Assembly (NCBI GenBank): GCA_049324535.1
Contig: JBMOOG010000024.1
Coordinates: forward strand, 1 to 53,793
Direction of reading: 5' to 3'
Length of the DNA stretch: 53,793 bases
Origin: JBMOOG01 sp049324535
Lineage (GTDB): Bacteria; Pseudomonadota; Alphaproteobacteria; Rhodobacterales; Rhodobacteraceae
Under the pieces are notes generated by a model, which was not told where the DNA came from, did no database searches, and saw only the letters and a list, made by a program, of their open reading frames with translations. Position 1 is the first letter of the stretch; each line of letters starts with the position of its first letter. A program made the position numbers and the translations under genes. Positions 27,900 to 36,707 of the stretch are shown piece after piece.

Positions 27900-28412
27900 A
27901 TGAAGCTCGCCTATGTCACCTTGCAGGGCCGCGGCCGCACCGATGCGCTGATCGCCGAGGTCGCATCCCGGCTGACGGCGGAAGGCGTAAGGCTAGCCGG
28001 CACGGTCCAGTCGAACAGCGAAAGGCCGGACCGGCGCCGATGCGACATGGACCTGCGGGTCCTGCCCGATGGTCCGGTCGTCCGCATCTCGGAGGACCGG
28101 GGCAGTCTCGCCCGCGGCTGCGTGCTCGATTCCGGCGCGTTGGAGCAGACGGTCGTGGCCGTTCAGGAACGCCTGCCCGGAGCCGAGGTTCTGATCGTGA
28201 ACAAGTTCGGCAAGCGCGAGGCCGAGGGCCGAGGGCTTGTCCCGGTGATCGTCGAGGCGCTGGACAGGGGCCTGCCGGTTCTGGTCGGCGTCAACGGGCT
28301 GAACCTTGCGGTCTTCCTCGCCTTCGCGGGCGAAGGCGTGATCCCGCTTCCGGCCGAGCCCGCAACCATCGCCGGCTGGTGCCGGACCGCCGCCGGGGCG
28401 GTGGTGGTCTGA
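27900..28412 (+). CDS. DUF2478 family protein
   Basis: 170 residues from MKLAYVTLQGRGRTDALI, after a GGAGG site. The DUF2478 fold resembles a P-loop nucleotide-binding protein; VLIVNKFGKREAEGRGL and a Cys-rich centre (RRRCDMDLRV) are conserved. Members often neighbour molybdoenzyme or molybdate-transport genes, so a role in cofactor supply for AioA is plausible. There is no clear Walker A Lys in the first strand. It lies only 62 bp after aioA, beyond a terminator. Confidence 0.75.
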   Translation: MKLAYVTLQGRGRTDALIAEVASRLTAEGVRLAGTVQSNSERPDRRRCDMDLRVLPDGPVVRISEDRGSLARGCVLDSGALEQTVVAVQERLPGAEVLIVNKFGKREAEGRGLVPVIVEALDRGLPVLVGVNGLNLAVFLAFAGEGVIPLPAEPATIAGWCRTAAGAVVV

Positions 28413-28600
28413 GCGCACAGCGCCAGCCGCATTCCAGGCTCCTGTCCCGCGGTTGTCCCGCCCGGCAGACAGCGCACCGGGTATGACGCGCGCCCGGAAT
28501 GCGCCATCGTGCACAGCCATCGTCCCCCGGACTGCCGGCCCTGCTTCATGCCCGGCCATTCATAGGCTAAGCAGGCGCAAACCGCACGGGAGTAGGCCAC

Positions 28601-29557
28601 ATGATTCGTGCATTCGAGTTGACCGGCGATCGCCTGAAGCCGGTCACGCCCGAGGCTGAGCGCATCGTCTGGTGGGACCTGATCAGTCCGACGCGCGACG
28701 AGGAAAAGCAACTCGAGGCCCATCTCGGTCTGGAGCTGCCGACGCGGGACGAAATGCAGGAGATCGAGATCTCATCCCGGCTCTATTCCGAGGACGGCGG
28801 GCACTTCATGACCGCGCTGATTCCGTCCCATACCGATGCGGACGACGCCGTGATCCAGCCGATCACCTTCATCCTGGTCAATCACCGGCTGGTGTCGATC
28901 CGCTACACCGAACCGCGCGCCTTTTCGACTTTCCCGCAGCGGGCCGAGAAGACCGACCTCGGCCTGAGCAATGGTGAATCGATCCTGCTCGGGCTCCTCG
29001 AGGCGATCGTCGACCGGCTCGCCGACATCCTTGAGCGGACGGGGCGGGAGATCGACACCATTTCCCGCACGGTCTTCGGCCAGAACGGCAGCGAGTCGCG
29101 CAAGGACGCCAACTACAAGGCAACGCTCGAGGACATCGGCCGCAAGGGGGATCTCACCTCGAACATCCGCGACAGCCTGGCGACGCTCGAACGGGTGCTG
29201 GCCTTCCTCGGCCCGAAGCTCACCCAGGCCGACAAGGAGCTGCGCGATCAGCTCAAGGCGCTGGTCTCCGACGTCCGCTCGCTCTCGGACCACGCCGGAT
29301 TCATGGCGCAGAAGATCACCTTCCTGCTGGATGCCACACTCGGCCTCATCAACATCGAGCAGAACGCCATCATCAAGATCTTCTCGGTGGCCGCAGTGGT
29401 GTTCCTGCCGCCGACGCTCGTTGCATCGCTCTACGGCATGAACTTCGAGATCATGCCGGAACTGAAGTGGACCTACGGCTACCCCTGGGCCATCGGCCTG
29501 ATGATCCTCTCGGCCGTGCTGCCCTATCTCTACTTCAAGCGCCGGGGCTGGCTCTGA
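28601..29557 (+). CDS. corA: CorA-family magnesium/divalent cation transporter
   Basis: 318 residues: a cytoplasmic alpha/beta and coiled-coil domain (about 1-255) and two C-terminal helices joined by the pore-loop signature YGMNFE, ending YLYFKRRGWL with the basic tail. It forms homopentamers that move Mg2+ (or Co2+/Ni2+/Zn2+) across the inner membrane. The 188-bp upstream gap shows no gene; a GGGAG ribosome site precedes the ATG. Confidence 0.93.
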   Translation: MIRAFELTGDRLKPVTPEAERIVWWDLISPTRDEEKQLEAHLGLELPTRDEMQEIEISSRLYSEDGGHFMTALIPSHTDADDAVIQPITFILVNHRLVSIRYTEPRAFSTFPQRAEKTDLGLSNGESILLGLLEAIVDRLADILERTGREIDTISRTVFGQNGSESRKDANYKATLEDIGRKGDLTSNIRDSLATLERVLAFLGPKLTQADKELRDQLKALVSDVRSLSDHAGFMAQKITFLLDATLGLINIEQNAIIKIFSVAAVVFLPPTLVASLYGMNFEIMPELKWTYGYPWAIGLMILSAVLPYLYFKRRGWL

Positions 29558-29885
29558 CCGGTCGGACCCCCGTGTCGCAGCCGCTTAGGGCCATCGCCGG
29601 TCCGGTGCCGTCATGCGGCCGGCCATCGCGGTGGGGAGGCCCCTTGGGGCGCTGACGACCTCGGCCATCCTGATCCGGCGCTGGGGAGTCTGCGCCGTGC
29701 AGCGGGTCGTCGCCGCAATCGACGGGACCGCCGGCCAGCGGCAGGCACGATCAAGGCACCCGAAGAAGCGTCCGATCCTGCCCGATGAATTGCCTTTCGC
29801 TTAATTCTGACATGAACGCTATTCGTTGCCATTTCTTTCCCGCCCCGCTTATCCCTGTCCCGAGGACTGAGGCGAGGGACAGGGC
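29558..29885. other. 328-bp intergenic region
   Basis: No gene is supported here. Just before the next gene an inverted pair CTGTCCC...GGGACAG (about 29857-29884) could form a leader hairpin. A stretch of lower GC around 29790-29830 (TTGCCT and TTAATTC) may hold a promoter for the downstream gene, but no hexamer pair is convincing. Confidence 0.4.
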
Positions 29886-30521
29886 ATGCGGATCGCCGCC
29901 AAGGGAGCAGGGACGGTCGGCGGGACCGCCGAGGCGAAGCGGGACGCGGATCGGGTGGTGGGGCGCGATCCGGGCGATCCGGTCACCATCACCGTGCGCC
30001 GCAAGGTCAGGCCGGGCCGCGAGGCCGCCTATGAGGCCTGGCTCAAGCGTCTGACCGAAGGCGCCGCCCGCGGCTTTCCGGGCTATCTGGGCGCCGAGTT
30101 CCACCGGCCCGGGCCGGACGGCACCTACCGCAGCGTCTTCCGCTTCGACAGCCTTGCGCATCTGGAGGCCTTCGAGCGGTCCGACTTCCGCGCCGCGATG
30201 CTGGCCGAGGGAGCCGATCTTTTCGGCGCCGACGCGGCCTGGGAGCGGATGACGGGCCTCGAGTTCTGGTTCGATCCACCGCCCGGCACGCGCGTGCCGC
30301 AACCGAGCCCGCACCGGATGGCGCTGGTGCTGATCGCGGTGGTCTTTGCGCTTGTTCTGGTCCTCAACCTGACGCTCGGGCCGGTCTTGACCGGCTGGCC
30401 CTTGCCCCTGCGGGTGCTGGTCACGGTCTGCATCCAGGTCGTGCTGATGACCTATGTCATCATGCCCCGCCTGACGCCGCTGATCGCGCGCTTCATCTAT
30501 CCGAAATCCAAAACCCTCTGA
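29886..30521 (+). CDS. Antibiotic-biosynthesis monooxygenase (ABM) domain protein with membrane anchor
   Basis: 211 residues. The ABM ferredoxin-like domain covers about 33-130 (VTITVRRKVRPGREAAYEAW and FPGYLGAEFHRP), followed by two hydrophobic helices (about 144-165 and 172-196). Such ABM proteins with a TM tail are common in proteobacteria and have no fixed function; despite the name there is no antibiotic pathway nearby. It ends 12 bp before the DJ-1 gene, so the two may be cotranscribed. Confidence 0.8.
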   Translation: MRIAAKGAGTVGGTAEAKRDADRVVGRDPGDPVTITVRRKVRPGREAAYEAWLKRLTEGAARGFPGYLGAEFHRPGPDGTYRSVFRFDSLAHLEAFERSDFRAAMLAEGADLFGADAAWERMTGLEFWFDPPPGTRVPQPSPHRMALVLIAVVFALVLVLNLTLGPVLTGWPLPLRVLVTVCIQVVLMTYVIMPRLTPLIARFIYPKSKTL

Positions 30522-30533
30522 AAGGAAACGGCA

Positions 30534-31270
30534 GTGTCTGCTGCCATTGATGTGCATTCGACGAAGAAAGTGCTGATGATCGCCGCGAACCCCGGCACAT
30601 GCCCACCACGGGCTGGCCCGTGGGCCTCTGGTGGGCGGAACTGACCCACCCCTACTGGACCTTCTCGGAAGCCGGCTACGAGGTCGAGATCGTCAGCCCC
30701 AGGGGCGGCGACCTGGTGGCGGACGGGTTCTCGGACCCCGAGGATGCATCCGGCTATTCGGCGCATGACCTGATCTCGCTCGGCTTCAAGAAGTCGGACA
30801 AGCACGCGGCGCTGCTGAAGGGCACGAAATCCATCGCCGAGGTGGACCCCACCGCCTATGACGCGATCTTCGTGGCGGGCGGCCAGTCGCCCGTGGTCAC
30901 GATGATCGACGACACCGCGCTGCACGCCTTCGTCGCGAAAGCCTACGAGGCGGGCAGGATCGTGTCGATCGTCTGCCACGGTACCTGCATCCTCCTCAAG
31001 ACGCGGCTGTCGAACGGGGATCTTCTGGTCAAGGGCAAGACCTGGACCGGTTTCGCCAACAGCGAAGAGCCGTTCGCCGACAACTGGGTCGGCCGGAAGA
31101 TCCAGCCCTTCTGGATCGAGGACGGGGCGCAAAAGATCGAGGGTACCAACTTCGTGGTAAATTCGATGTTCAAGGCCTTTGCCGTCCGCGACGGCAACCT
31201 GATCACCGGCCAGCAGCAATTCTCGGGCGGAGCGGCCGCGGAGCTGGTGGTCCAGACCCTCGGGCGCTGA
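30534..31270 (+). pseudogene. DJ-1/PfpI-family glutamine amidotransferase-like protein, frameshifted near the start
   Basis: From a GTG at 30534 with an AAAGGAAA ribosome site the frame reads STKKVLMIAANPGT, the family's first beta strand, and then derails. The rest resumes in another frame at MPTTGWPVGLWWAELTHP (30599). One base appears to be missing near 30596. The remainder is intact, with the nucleophile elbow SIVCHGTC, and ends FSGGAAAELVVQTLGR. Relatives are Hsp31-like chaperone/glyoxalase proteins. An internal ATG at 30599 could still give a 223-residue product lacking strand 1. A sequencing error is possible. Confidence 0.75.
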
Positions 31271-31572
31271 CGCGGACCCTCCGCAGGCGGCCGGTGTCGC
31301 CGGCCGGACCCTTCGGCCGGCGCGCTGCTGCCCGACGTCTGGACGGATCTCCGGGTGATTTCGGTTGCCCCCCGAGACCCCTGGTCGGTCTGGCTTGCGT
31401 TCAGAGCGATCATCTTCCTTCACGTGCGAGGCGGGACGATGGACCCCGGGGCGATCCTGTCCCCGAGGGGCTGAGGACCGGCGCGGAGCTGCGTGACATA
31501 TCCATCTCGTAGCGTTCTGCAGTTTGTGTCGCACCATGAAGAATAGACACAAACACGGGCACGGCCCGCCAG
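31271..31572. other. 302-bp intergenic region between converging genes
   Basis: The DJ-1 gene (plus) and the CARF gene (minus) converge here. A GC hairpin GCCGGCCG...CGGCCGGC follows the DJ-1 gene (about 31299-31322). An 8-bp inverted repeat TTTGTGTC...GACACAAA with a 15-nt loop (about 31525-31555) lies just after the CARF gene and may end its transcript. No gene is seen. This is the left border of the defence island. Confidence 0.5.
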
Positions 31573-32880
31573 TCAGGGCAGGCTGTCGGGCAGTTGCGGA
31601 GCGGTCGGGCGGTCGAGAAGCGTTTCCCACAGGGCCGCGCGGCGGTCGTCGAACCAGGCCTTGGCCCCGTCCCAGTCCGCCCGGGTTGCCGGGCGGAAGC
31701 CATGGGCCAGGATCGACCGGTTGCGCGCCGCCTGCCAGTCGGGCGTGGCGAAGCGATTGCCGTCGCGCGGCCAGACAGCGACCAGGGGGTCGGCCGGGTC
31801 GAGATGCGCAAGCAGCTCGAGCGCACGGAACAGCGGCAGTTCGGCCACCACCGCGCCCGTTCTCCGGTCGGGTTTGACCTTGCATCCCGCCCGCAGCGCT
31901 GCGGGCAGCCGCGCGACCGGCACCGCGCCGGTATCCGGGATGTCGTGGCAGAGGCGCAGCCGGGCCTGCACCGCAGCCTCGGCCAGCCGGTAGAGCCGGG
32001 CGATGGCGTCGTCGTAAAGGCCCAGATCCGCCCGGCGCAGTGCGTTCAGCCACAGATCCTCGCAAAGCAAGGGCCCTGCGCCGGCCTTGCGCTCGTCGGC
32101 CAGGGCTTTCAGACGATCCGCATCGACCTGCGCCAGGGCGGCGGCCCATTGGGCATTGCTCTGCTGTGCCGTTCCGAGCCGGTCCCAAGCGCCCGACACG
32201 TCGAACCGGTCCCAGGCATCCAGAAGGCGCAGCCATTCGGCCCAGGCGGAGGCCCGGCTGCGCCAGCCCTGCGGCGGCTTCGTCGGCCCCCCGGCCGCAT
32301 CGCGCAGGCCCTGTTCGATCTGCCCGACGACGGCCAGCGCCGCGCCATAGGCGCGCCGCTTCACCTCGGCGCGGGCCAGCGAAAAGAGGTTGGCCAGGCC
32401 GAGCAGATGCCCCGGCATCTCGACGGGCTTTTCGGTTCCGTCCCGGACGCGCACCAGATCCGGCCGCTCGCCGGCCATGAACTCGATCCGCACTCCCTCG
32501 CGCGCCGAGGCGGCCAGCACCAGCGCCACGGTCATCGTCTTGGTGCCGCCGGTGTAGTTGACCGTGACCGCCGCGCCCTGTTTCAGCACGCCGGCCAGCA
32601 CCTGGTCGGTCAACGCCAGCGCGCGATCGAGATCATCGGGCGGCACCGGCATGATGGCGATGTCCTTCGGGCAGGCAGGAACATGCCTGAGGCCAGGGCC
32701 GCGCAGGCCCTTCTTCTTGTCATAATCGATCTCGGGATCCTCGACGTTAGGGCGCGAGGATTCCTTGCCGTCGGATCCGTCGGACACGATGAAGATCACG
32801 CGATCCCAAGCCCGCGCCTCGATCGCGCTGCGCAGGGGCTGCGGGCTGCCGCCCACGGTCAGGACCAGGACCTCGTTCAT
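31573..32880 (-). CDS. CARF-HEPN CRISPR effector (Cas02710 / Csm6-like)
   Basis: 435 residues. The N-terminal CARF domain (about 1-150) has the strand VLVLTVGGS and the ligand-site loop NYTGGTKTM (108-116), typical of cyclic-oligoadenylate sensors. A helical middle leads to a C-terminal HEPN ribonuclease domain with the R-x4-H motif RSILAH (Arg388-His393). In type III systems Cas10 makes cyclic oligoadenylate on target RNA recognition, and proteins of this family then cut RNA non-specifically. Its ATG overlaps the upstream frame's TGA by 4 bp (ATGA), so it was in one operon with cas10. All motifs look intact. Confidence 0.82.
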   Translation of the reverse strand: MNEVLVLTVGGSPQPLRSAIEARAWDRVIFIVSDGSDGKESSRPNVEDPEIDYDKKKGLRGPGLRHVPACPKDIAIMPVPPDDLDRALALTDQVLAGVLKQGAAVTVNYTGGTKTMTVALVLAASAREGVRIEFMAGERPDLVRVRDGTEKPVEMPGHLLGLANLFSLARAEVKRRAYGAALAVVGQIEQGLRDAAGGPTKPPQGWRSRASAWAEWLRLLDAWDRFDVSGAWDRLGTAQQSNAQWAAALAQVDADRLKALADERKAGAGPLLCEDLWLNALRRADLGLYDDAIARLYRLAEAAVQARLRLCHDIPDTGAVPVARLPAALRAGCKVKPDRRTGAVVAELPLFRALELLAHLDPADPLVAVWPRDGNRFATPDWQAARNRSILAHGFRPATRADWDGAKAWFDDRRAALWETLLDRPTAPQLPDSLP

Positions 32881-33194
32881 GCCGGGCCCTCGAGGCTGCT
32901 GATCCTCACGGGCTCCGGCCCATCGCCGAAATCGACGGTGACTTCGTCATTGTCGCGCATCGCATGGGTCACATCCTCGAGCAGCGTGGCGGCCTCGCCA
33001 TCAACCCGGACCTTCTGGCCGCGTCGATAGCGCAGTTGCTGGCCGAGCGCCGTGCCCGCGCGCGGATCGACCGGCGCGCCGCGCCCCCCGCCGCCAGCGG
33101 GTGCGGCGCGCGTTGCGGGCGGGGAAAGCCAGGCGCGCGGCGCCTTCGCCGCCCAGGCCTCGGCGCGGATCAGAAGCGCCCAGCCGAAGGTCAT
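32877..33194 (-). CDS. Detached C-terminal segment of Cas10, or a small unknown protein
   Basis: 105 codons from MTFGWALLIRAEAWAAKAPR to VRISSLEGPA, overlapping the 3' end of the cas10 frame by 194 bp. The third-codon-position GC bias moves from the cas10 frame to this one at about 33190. Removing a single T near 33184 would join the frames as YDLGWALLIRAEAW, so this is most simply the true tail of Cas10 after a frameshift. Alternatively it is a separate gene starting at its own ATG. No domain was recognised. Its stop overlaps the CARF gene start. Confidence 0.5.
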   Translation of the reverse strand: MTFGWALLIRAEAWAAKAPRAWLSPPATRAAPAGGGGRGAPVDPRAGTALGQQLRYRRGQKVRVDGEAATLLEDVTHAMRDNDEVTVDFGDGPEPVRISSLEGPA

Positions 33195-35190
33195 AGGCCG
33201 CCTCGAGCGCGCGCCTGTAGTCCTGCCAGGTCATCGGCTCGTCCTCGATCACCAAGATGCGGTCGCGCCCCGCGGCCTTGGCCTTCTGCAGCCGCGTCTC
33301 GGCCTCGCGCGCGGCGGTCGAGACCGGGGTGCGCGGGTCGAAGAGCGCCGCGCCCAGCGAGAAGGTCAGATCCGGGTTCTCGCCCGCGAAGACGCGGAAA
33401 TCCTCGCGCAGGCGCAGGGCCAGCGACAGCCCCTTCCGCCAGGGCGCGATCAGCACGAAATCGTCGCCGCCGGCGTAAAGCGTGTAGGTTTCGGGGAATT
33501 CGGCTGCCAAGAGCGCCGGCAGGCGCAGGGTGAAGCAGAGATCCACCATCCGCGACAGCGCTGCGCCGCGCGCAAGCGACCAGCGCGGGCCCAACCCATG
33601 CGCGAAGATGCGCCCCAACCGGTCCACATCGCCCTTCAGCATGACCAGCATCGGCCGGCCGCGCAAGCCGCCCCGCCCGTCGCCCTCGCAGGCATCCAGC
33701 GCCAGGCAGGGGAAGGTCTTGATCGTGCCCTCCTCGATCCGGTCGGTGCCGAGATCGGTGATGCCCTTGGCTTTCGCGAGGTCCGGGTAGCGCCCAGCAT
33801 CGCCGGGCCCGAAGCGCGCCACATGCGGCGGGCCGGGGCGCAGCGCGGCGGGCCCGTGCCCGGCCGCGCCCATCCAGCGCCAGCCGCGGCCGCGATCATG
33901 CGCCGCCGCGCCCTCGCCCAGGGGCAGAAGGTAGGCAAGGCCGATGAGCCGGTCGGCAGCGGCCGCATCGGCGCCGACGGCAACGGCCCTTGCCTTGGGC
34001 AGCCGCCCGCCAAGCTCGATCTCGGCCGCGCAGGCGGGGCAGTGCGGGCCATCCACCGCCGGGCGCTGCCCGCAGGCCGGGCATTCGCCGGCCCCGCCCG
34101 CAAGCGCCAGCACCCCCGCCGCCGCCGGGCCCGGCATCTGGCGCAGCTTGGCGATTTCGACCGCGCGCGCGATGTCCTCGCGCAGGGTCAGGTCGTCCGC
34201 CGCGAAGGGGGCCGACAGCGCCAGCCCCAGCGCCAGATCGCCCGCGTATTGCGCGGCAAGCCAGTCGTCGGCCTCGGCGCGCAGCGCATCCAGGCGGCTT
34301 TCGGCATCCGGCAGGGCCGGGACCAGGATCAGGAAGCGCCCGCCCGCCGTCTGAAGGGCTGCCGACATCGGCATGCCGAACGCCGACAGCGCGCGCCGCA
34401 CCGCGGCATCGGCGATCAGCTGGAACCGCATCGACCGCCCGCGCAGAAGCCTGGCAAGCCCCTCCACCCCCTGCGCCTTCAGCCGGTAGAGCGTGCGCTG
34501 CAACCCGGAGAGGTCGCCCACCAGAAAGCGGAACCTGGCAGGCGCGGGGTCTTCCGGCCTGCCCGGATCGGCGCCGCCTTCCGTCGCCGCCGCCTGAAAG
34601 CCGTGCAGCGCCGCGGCAAAGGCCGCCACCAGGCGCGCATGGTCGTGCAGCGGCACATCGGGCTGCCCCACGGGATCGGCCGGAACGGCCCAGAACAGCC
34701 GTTCGGACAGGGACAGCAGCCCTTCCTCGAAGGCGGCCGCGTCATGGCCGGCCTGCGCGCAAAGCGCTTTCCAGCCGTCGCGGAAGGCGGCCTCCACCGT
34801 CCTCAGACCGTTTTCCATCGCGCGCTCGTGCACGTGCCCCACGGGCAGGATGGCCTCGTGCGAAAGCGGGGCGGGCGCATGCCATGCCGCGGGCCCGCCG
34901 CGTTCGAGTTTCACCGAAGAGACGATTGCCCGCAGCGCCGCCCTGCCCCCGGTCGCCGTGACCGGCCCGCCCGCCAGGCTTTCGGCCGCGGCGACGATCC
35001 TCGCCAAGGCGTCGAGCCGACCCCTGTCAAGCGAGTCGGGCCAGGGCAGGCCGTCCAGTCCGGCATCCGGGACACTCCGGATGATGCCGTTCAGCAGACC
35101 TGCGACAGACACCTCATGCACAGACGTCGCAGACATGGAGTTAGCGTCCACGGAGGTGGTGGACTCTCCGGTGTAGCTGGGGGTGGCCAT
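33001..35190 (-). pseudogene. cas10: Cas10 (Csm1-type), 5'-truncated by IS256 and probably frameshifted
   Basis: The frame is 729 codons; about the first 11-12 lie in the IS256 end, so the native part starts near 35157. Palm 1 has FLVGDLSGLQ (222-231) and LRGRSMRFQLIAD, a zinc ribbon CPACGQRP...HCPACAAEI lies at 370-391, and palm 2 has the cyclase site DVDRLG (521-526) and AGGDDFVLI (573-581). The Csm1 block APLSHEAILPVG and LHDHARLVAAFAAAL is present. The N-terminal HD nuclease (HDIGK) is missing. After about residue 665 the reading turns Arg/Gly-rich, consistent with a frameshift. No csm2-5 or cmr genes are in the window. The GGDD site implies retained cyclic-oligoadenylate chemistry if expressed. 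Confidence 0.78.
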
Positions 35191-35246
35191 CGGGGTGTGC
35201 GGCTAAGGTGGAGTTGTCCGACTTCACCCCAAGCCACGAGGACCCG

Positions 35247-36489
35247 ATGACCGACGACAGGATGGCGCTTCTGGAGGCGCTGCAAAAGGCCGATGACGGC
35301 AACTTCCTCCGCAGCCTCGCTGAGACCGTGCTCCAGATCCTGATGGAGGCCGATGTGGAGGGGCTGATCGGGGCGGGACGATACGAGCGCAGTGGCGAGC
35401 GCTCGACCTGGCGCAACGGCTACCGCGACCGCTCCCTCGACACCCGGCTCGGCCAACTCAACCTGCGCATCCCCAAGCTCCGGACGGGGAGCTACTTCCC
35501 GCCCTTTCTCGAAGCCGGGAAGACCACCGAGAAGGCGCTGGTGTCCGTCATTCAGGAGGCGTGGATCGCGGGCGTCTCCACCCGCAAGGTCGATGACCTC
35601 GTGCAGGCGATGGGGCTCTCGGGCATCTCGAAGAGCCAGGTCTCCAAGCTCTGCAAGGAGATCGACGAACGCGTGGGCGCCTTCCTCAAGCGCCCGCTGG
35701 AGGGCGAGTGGCGCTCGCCATCGGACTTGAACCGATGGCGTCTCGATGGCTCGCCTCTGGCTCGACGCCACCTACCTCAAGGTCCGCGAGGGCGGCCGCA
35801 TCGTCAGTGTGGCCGCAATAATCGCCGTCGCCGCCAACCGGGACGGCCGGCGTGAGATCGTGGGCCTGCACATCGGCCCCTCCGAGGCCGAGACCTTCTG
35901 GGCCACGTTCCTCAAGGACCTCGTCCGGCGTGGCCTCAAGGGCGTGAGGCTCGTCATCTCCGACGCCCACGAGGGGCTCAAGGCGGCGATCCAGCGGGTG
36001 ATCGGCGCCACCTGGCAGAGGTGCCGCGTTCACTTCATGCGCAACGCGCTGGCGCATGTGCCCAAGGGTCAGCACACGGTCGTGGCGGCCGCTATCCGGC
36101 AGGCGTTCCTGCAACCCGAGCACAAGGCCGCAACAGAGACCTGGAGGCATGTCGCCGATCAGCTCCGCCCGCGCTGGCCCAAGCTCGGCAGCCTCATGGA
36201 CGAGGCCGAGGCGGACGTGCTGGCCTACCTGACCTTCCCCAGCCAGCACCGGGTGAAGTTGCACAGCACCAACCCGCTTGAGCGCTTGAACAAGGAGGTG
36301 AAGCGGCGGGCCGATGTCGTCGGCATCTTCCCCAACGAGGAGAGCATCGTGCGCCTCATCGGTGCCGTGCTCCTCGAGGCCAACGACGAATGGCAGCTCC
36401 AGCACCGCTACATGCAGGTCGAAGGCATGGCCGAACTCGACACCCCGTCCGCCGAAAACCCCACCCTCATCTCCACCGAGGCCGCATGA
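35247..36489 (+). pseudogene. IS256-family transposase, frameshifted
   Basis: The two halves match one IS256 transposase: MTDDRMALLEALQKADDGN to FLKRPLEGEW in one frame, then RLWLDATYLKVREGGR to the end in another. The DDE residues can be seen as LDATY, SDAHEGLK and the ERLNKEVKRR block. A 37-bp insertion at 35712-35748 shifts the frame, so the full enzyme cannot be made by simple translation. This copy is probably immobile unless helped in trans. Confidence 0.88.
35712..35748. repeat. 37-bp palindromic insertion inside the transposase gene
   Basis: The insert contains CGCCATCGG-ACTTGAA-CCGATGGCG, a perfect 9-bp stem with a 7-nt loop, and is flanked by two copies of GCTCGCC. Relative to the family sequence (EW-x-LWLDATY) it adds 37 bp and breaks the frame. 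Its origin is unknown; the flanking 7-bp duplication looks like a target-site duplication of a tiny insertion or a repair scar. Confidence 0.6.
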
Positions 36490-36524
36490 CCATGGCCGCC
36501 CCCGCTACACCCGAAATCTCCACC

Positions 36525-36707
36525 TCATTGACGGACGTGACCACATGGATCCCCTTGCGAGTGTAAGACGGAGCGGCAACCACGACCGGGTGCCTTCCAG
36601 GCAAGCTTCATCGCCTTGCCGCTTGCGCACTGAAAGACATCCTCGAAAAGAATGCGACGTCTTTCTCCGCGCCGCAGCCGGTTCCACCACGCGCCCGAGG
36701 CTGCCGC
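36525..36707. other. Spacer between IS256 copy 1 and the CRISPR array
   Basis: 183 bp with no convincing gene. Short open frames on both strands lack family similarity and run into the CRISPR repeats. It is probably what is left of DNA upstream of cas10 or downstream of the array. Confidence 0.5.

Larger units (their letters stand above)
35158..36524 (+). mobile_element. IS256-family insertion sequence, copy 1
   Basis: A 1.37-kb element bounded by imperfect inverted ends that start GGTGGA at 35158 and (reverse) 36524; over the first 26 positions most bases match, including GGTGTAGC. It carries one transposase gene on the plus strand. No clean 8-bp target duplication is seen: left flank ACGGAGGT, right flank TCATTGAC. 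This suggests an adjacent deletion or rearrangement after insertion, consistent with the loss of the cas10 5' end. Confidence 0.8.

Noticed and set aside
35690..35760. tRNA T-arm-like sequence GGACTTGAACC inside IS256 copy 1
   Set aside because: No cloverleaf can be formed around it; it is the arm and loop of a short hairpin insertion.
35150..36540. Target-site duplication ACGGAGGT / ACGGACGT around IS256 copy 1
   Set aside because: Seven of eight bases match, but the right copy is 6 bp away from the element tip, so it is not a proper duplication.
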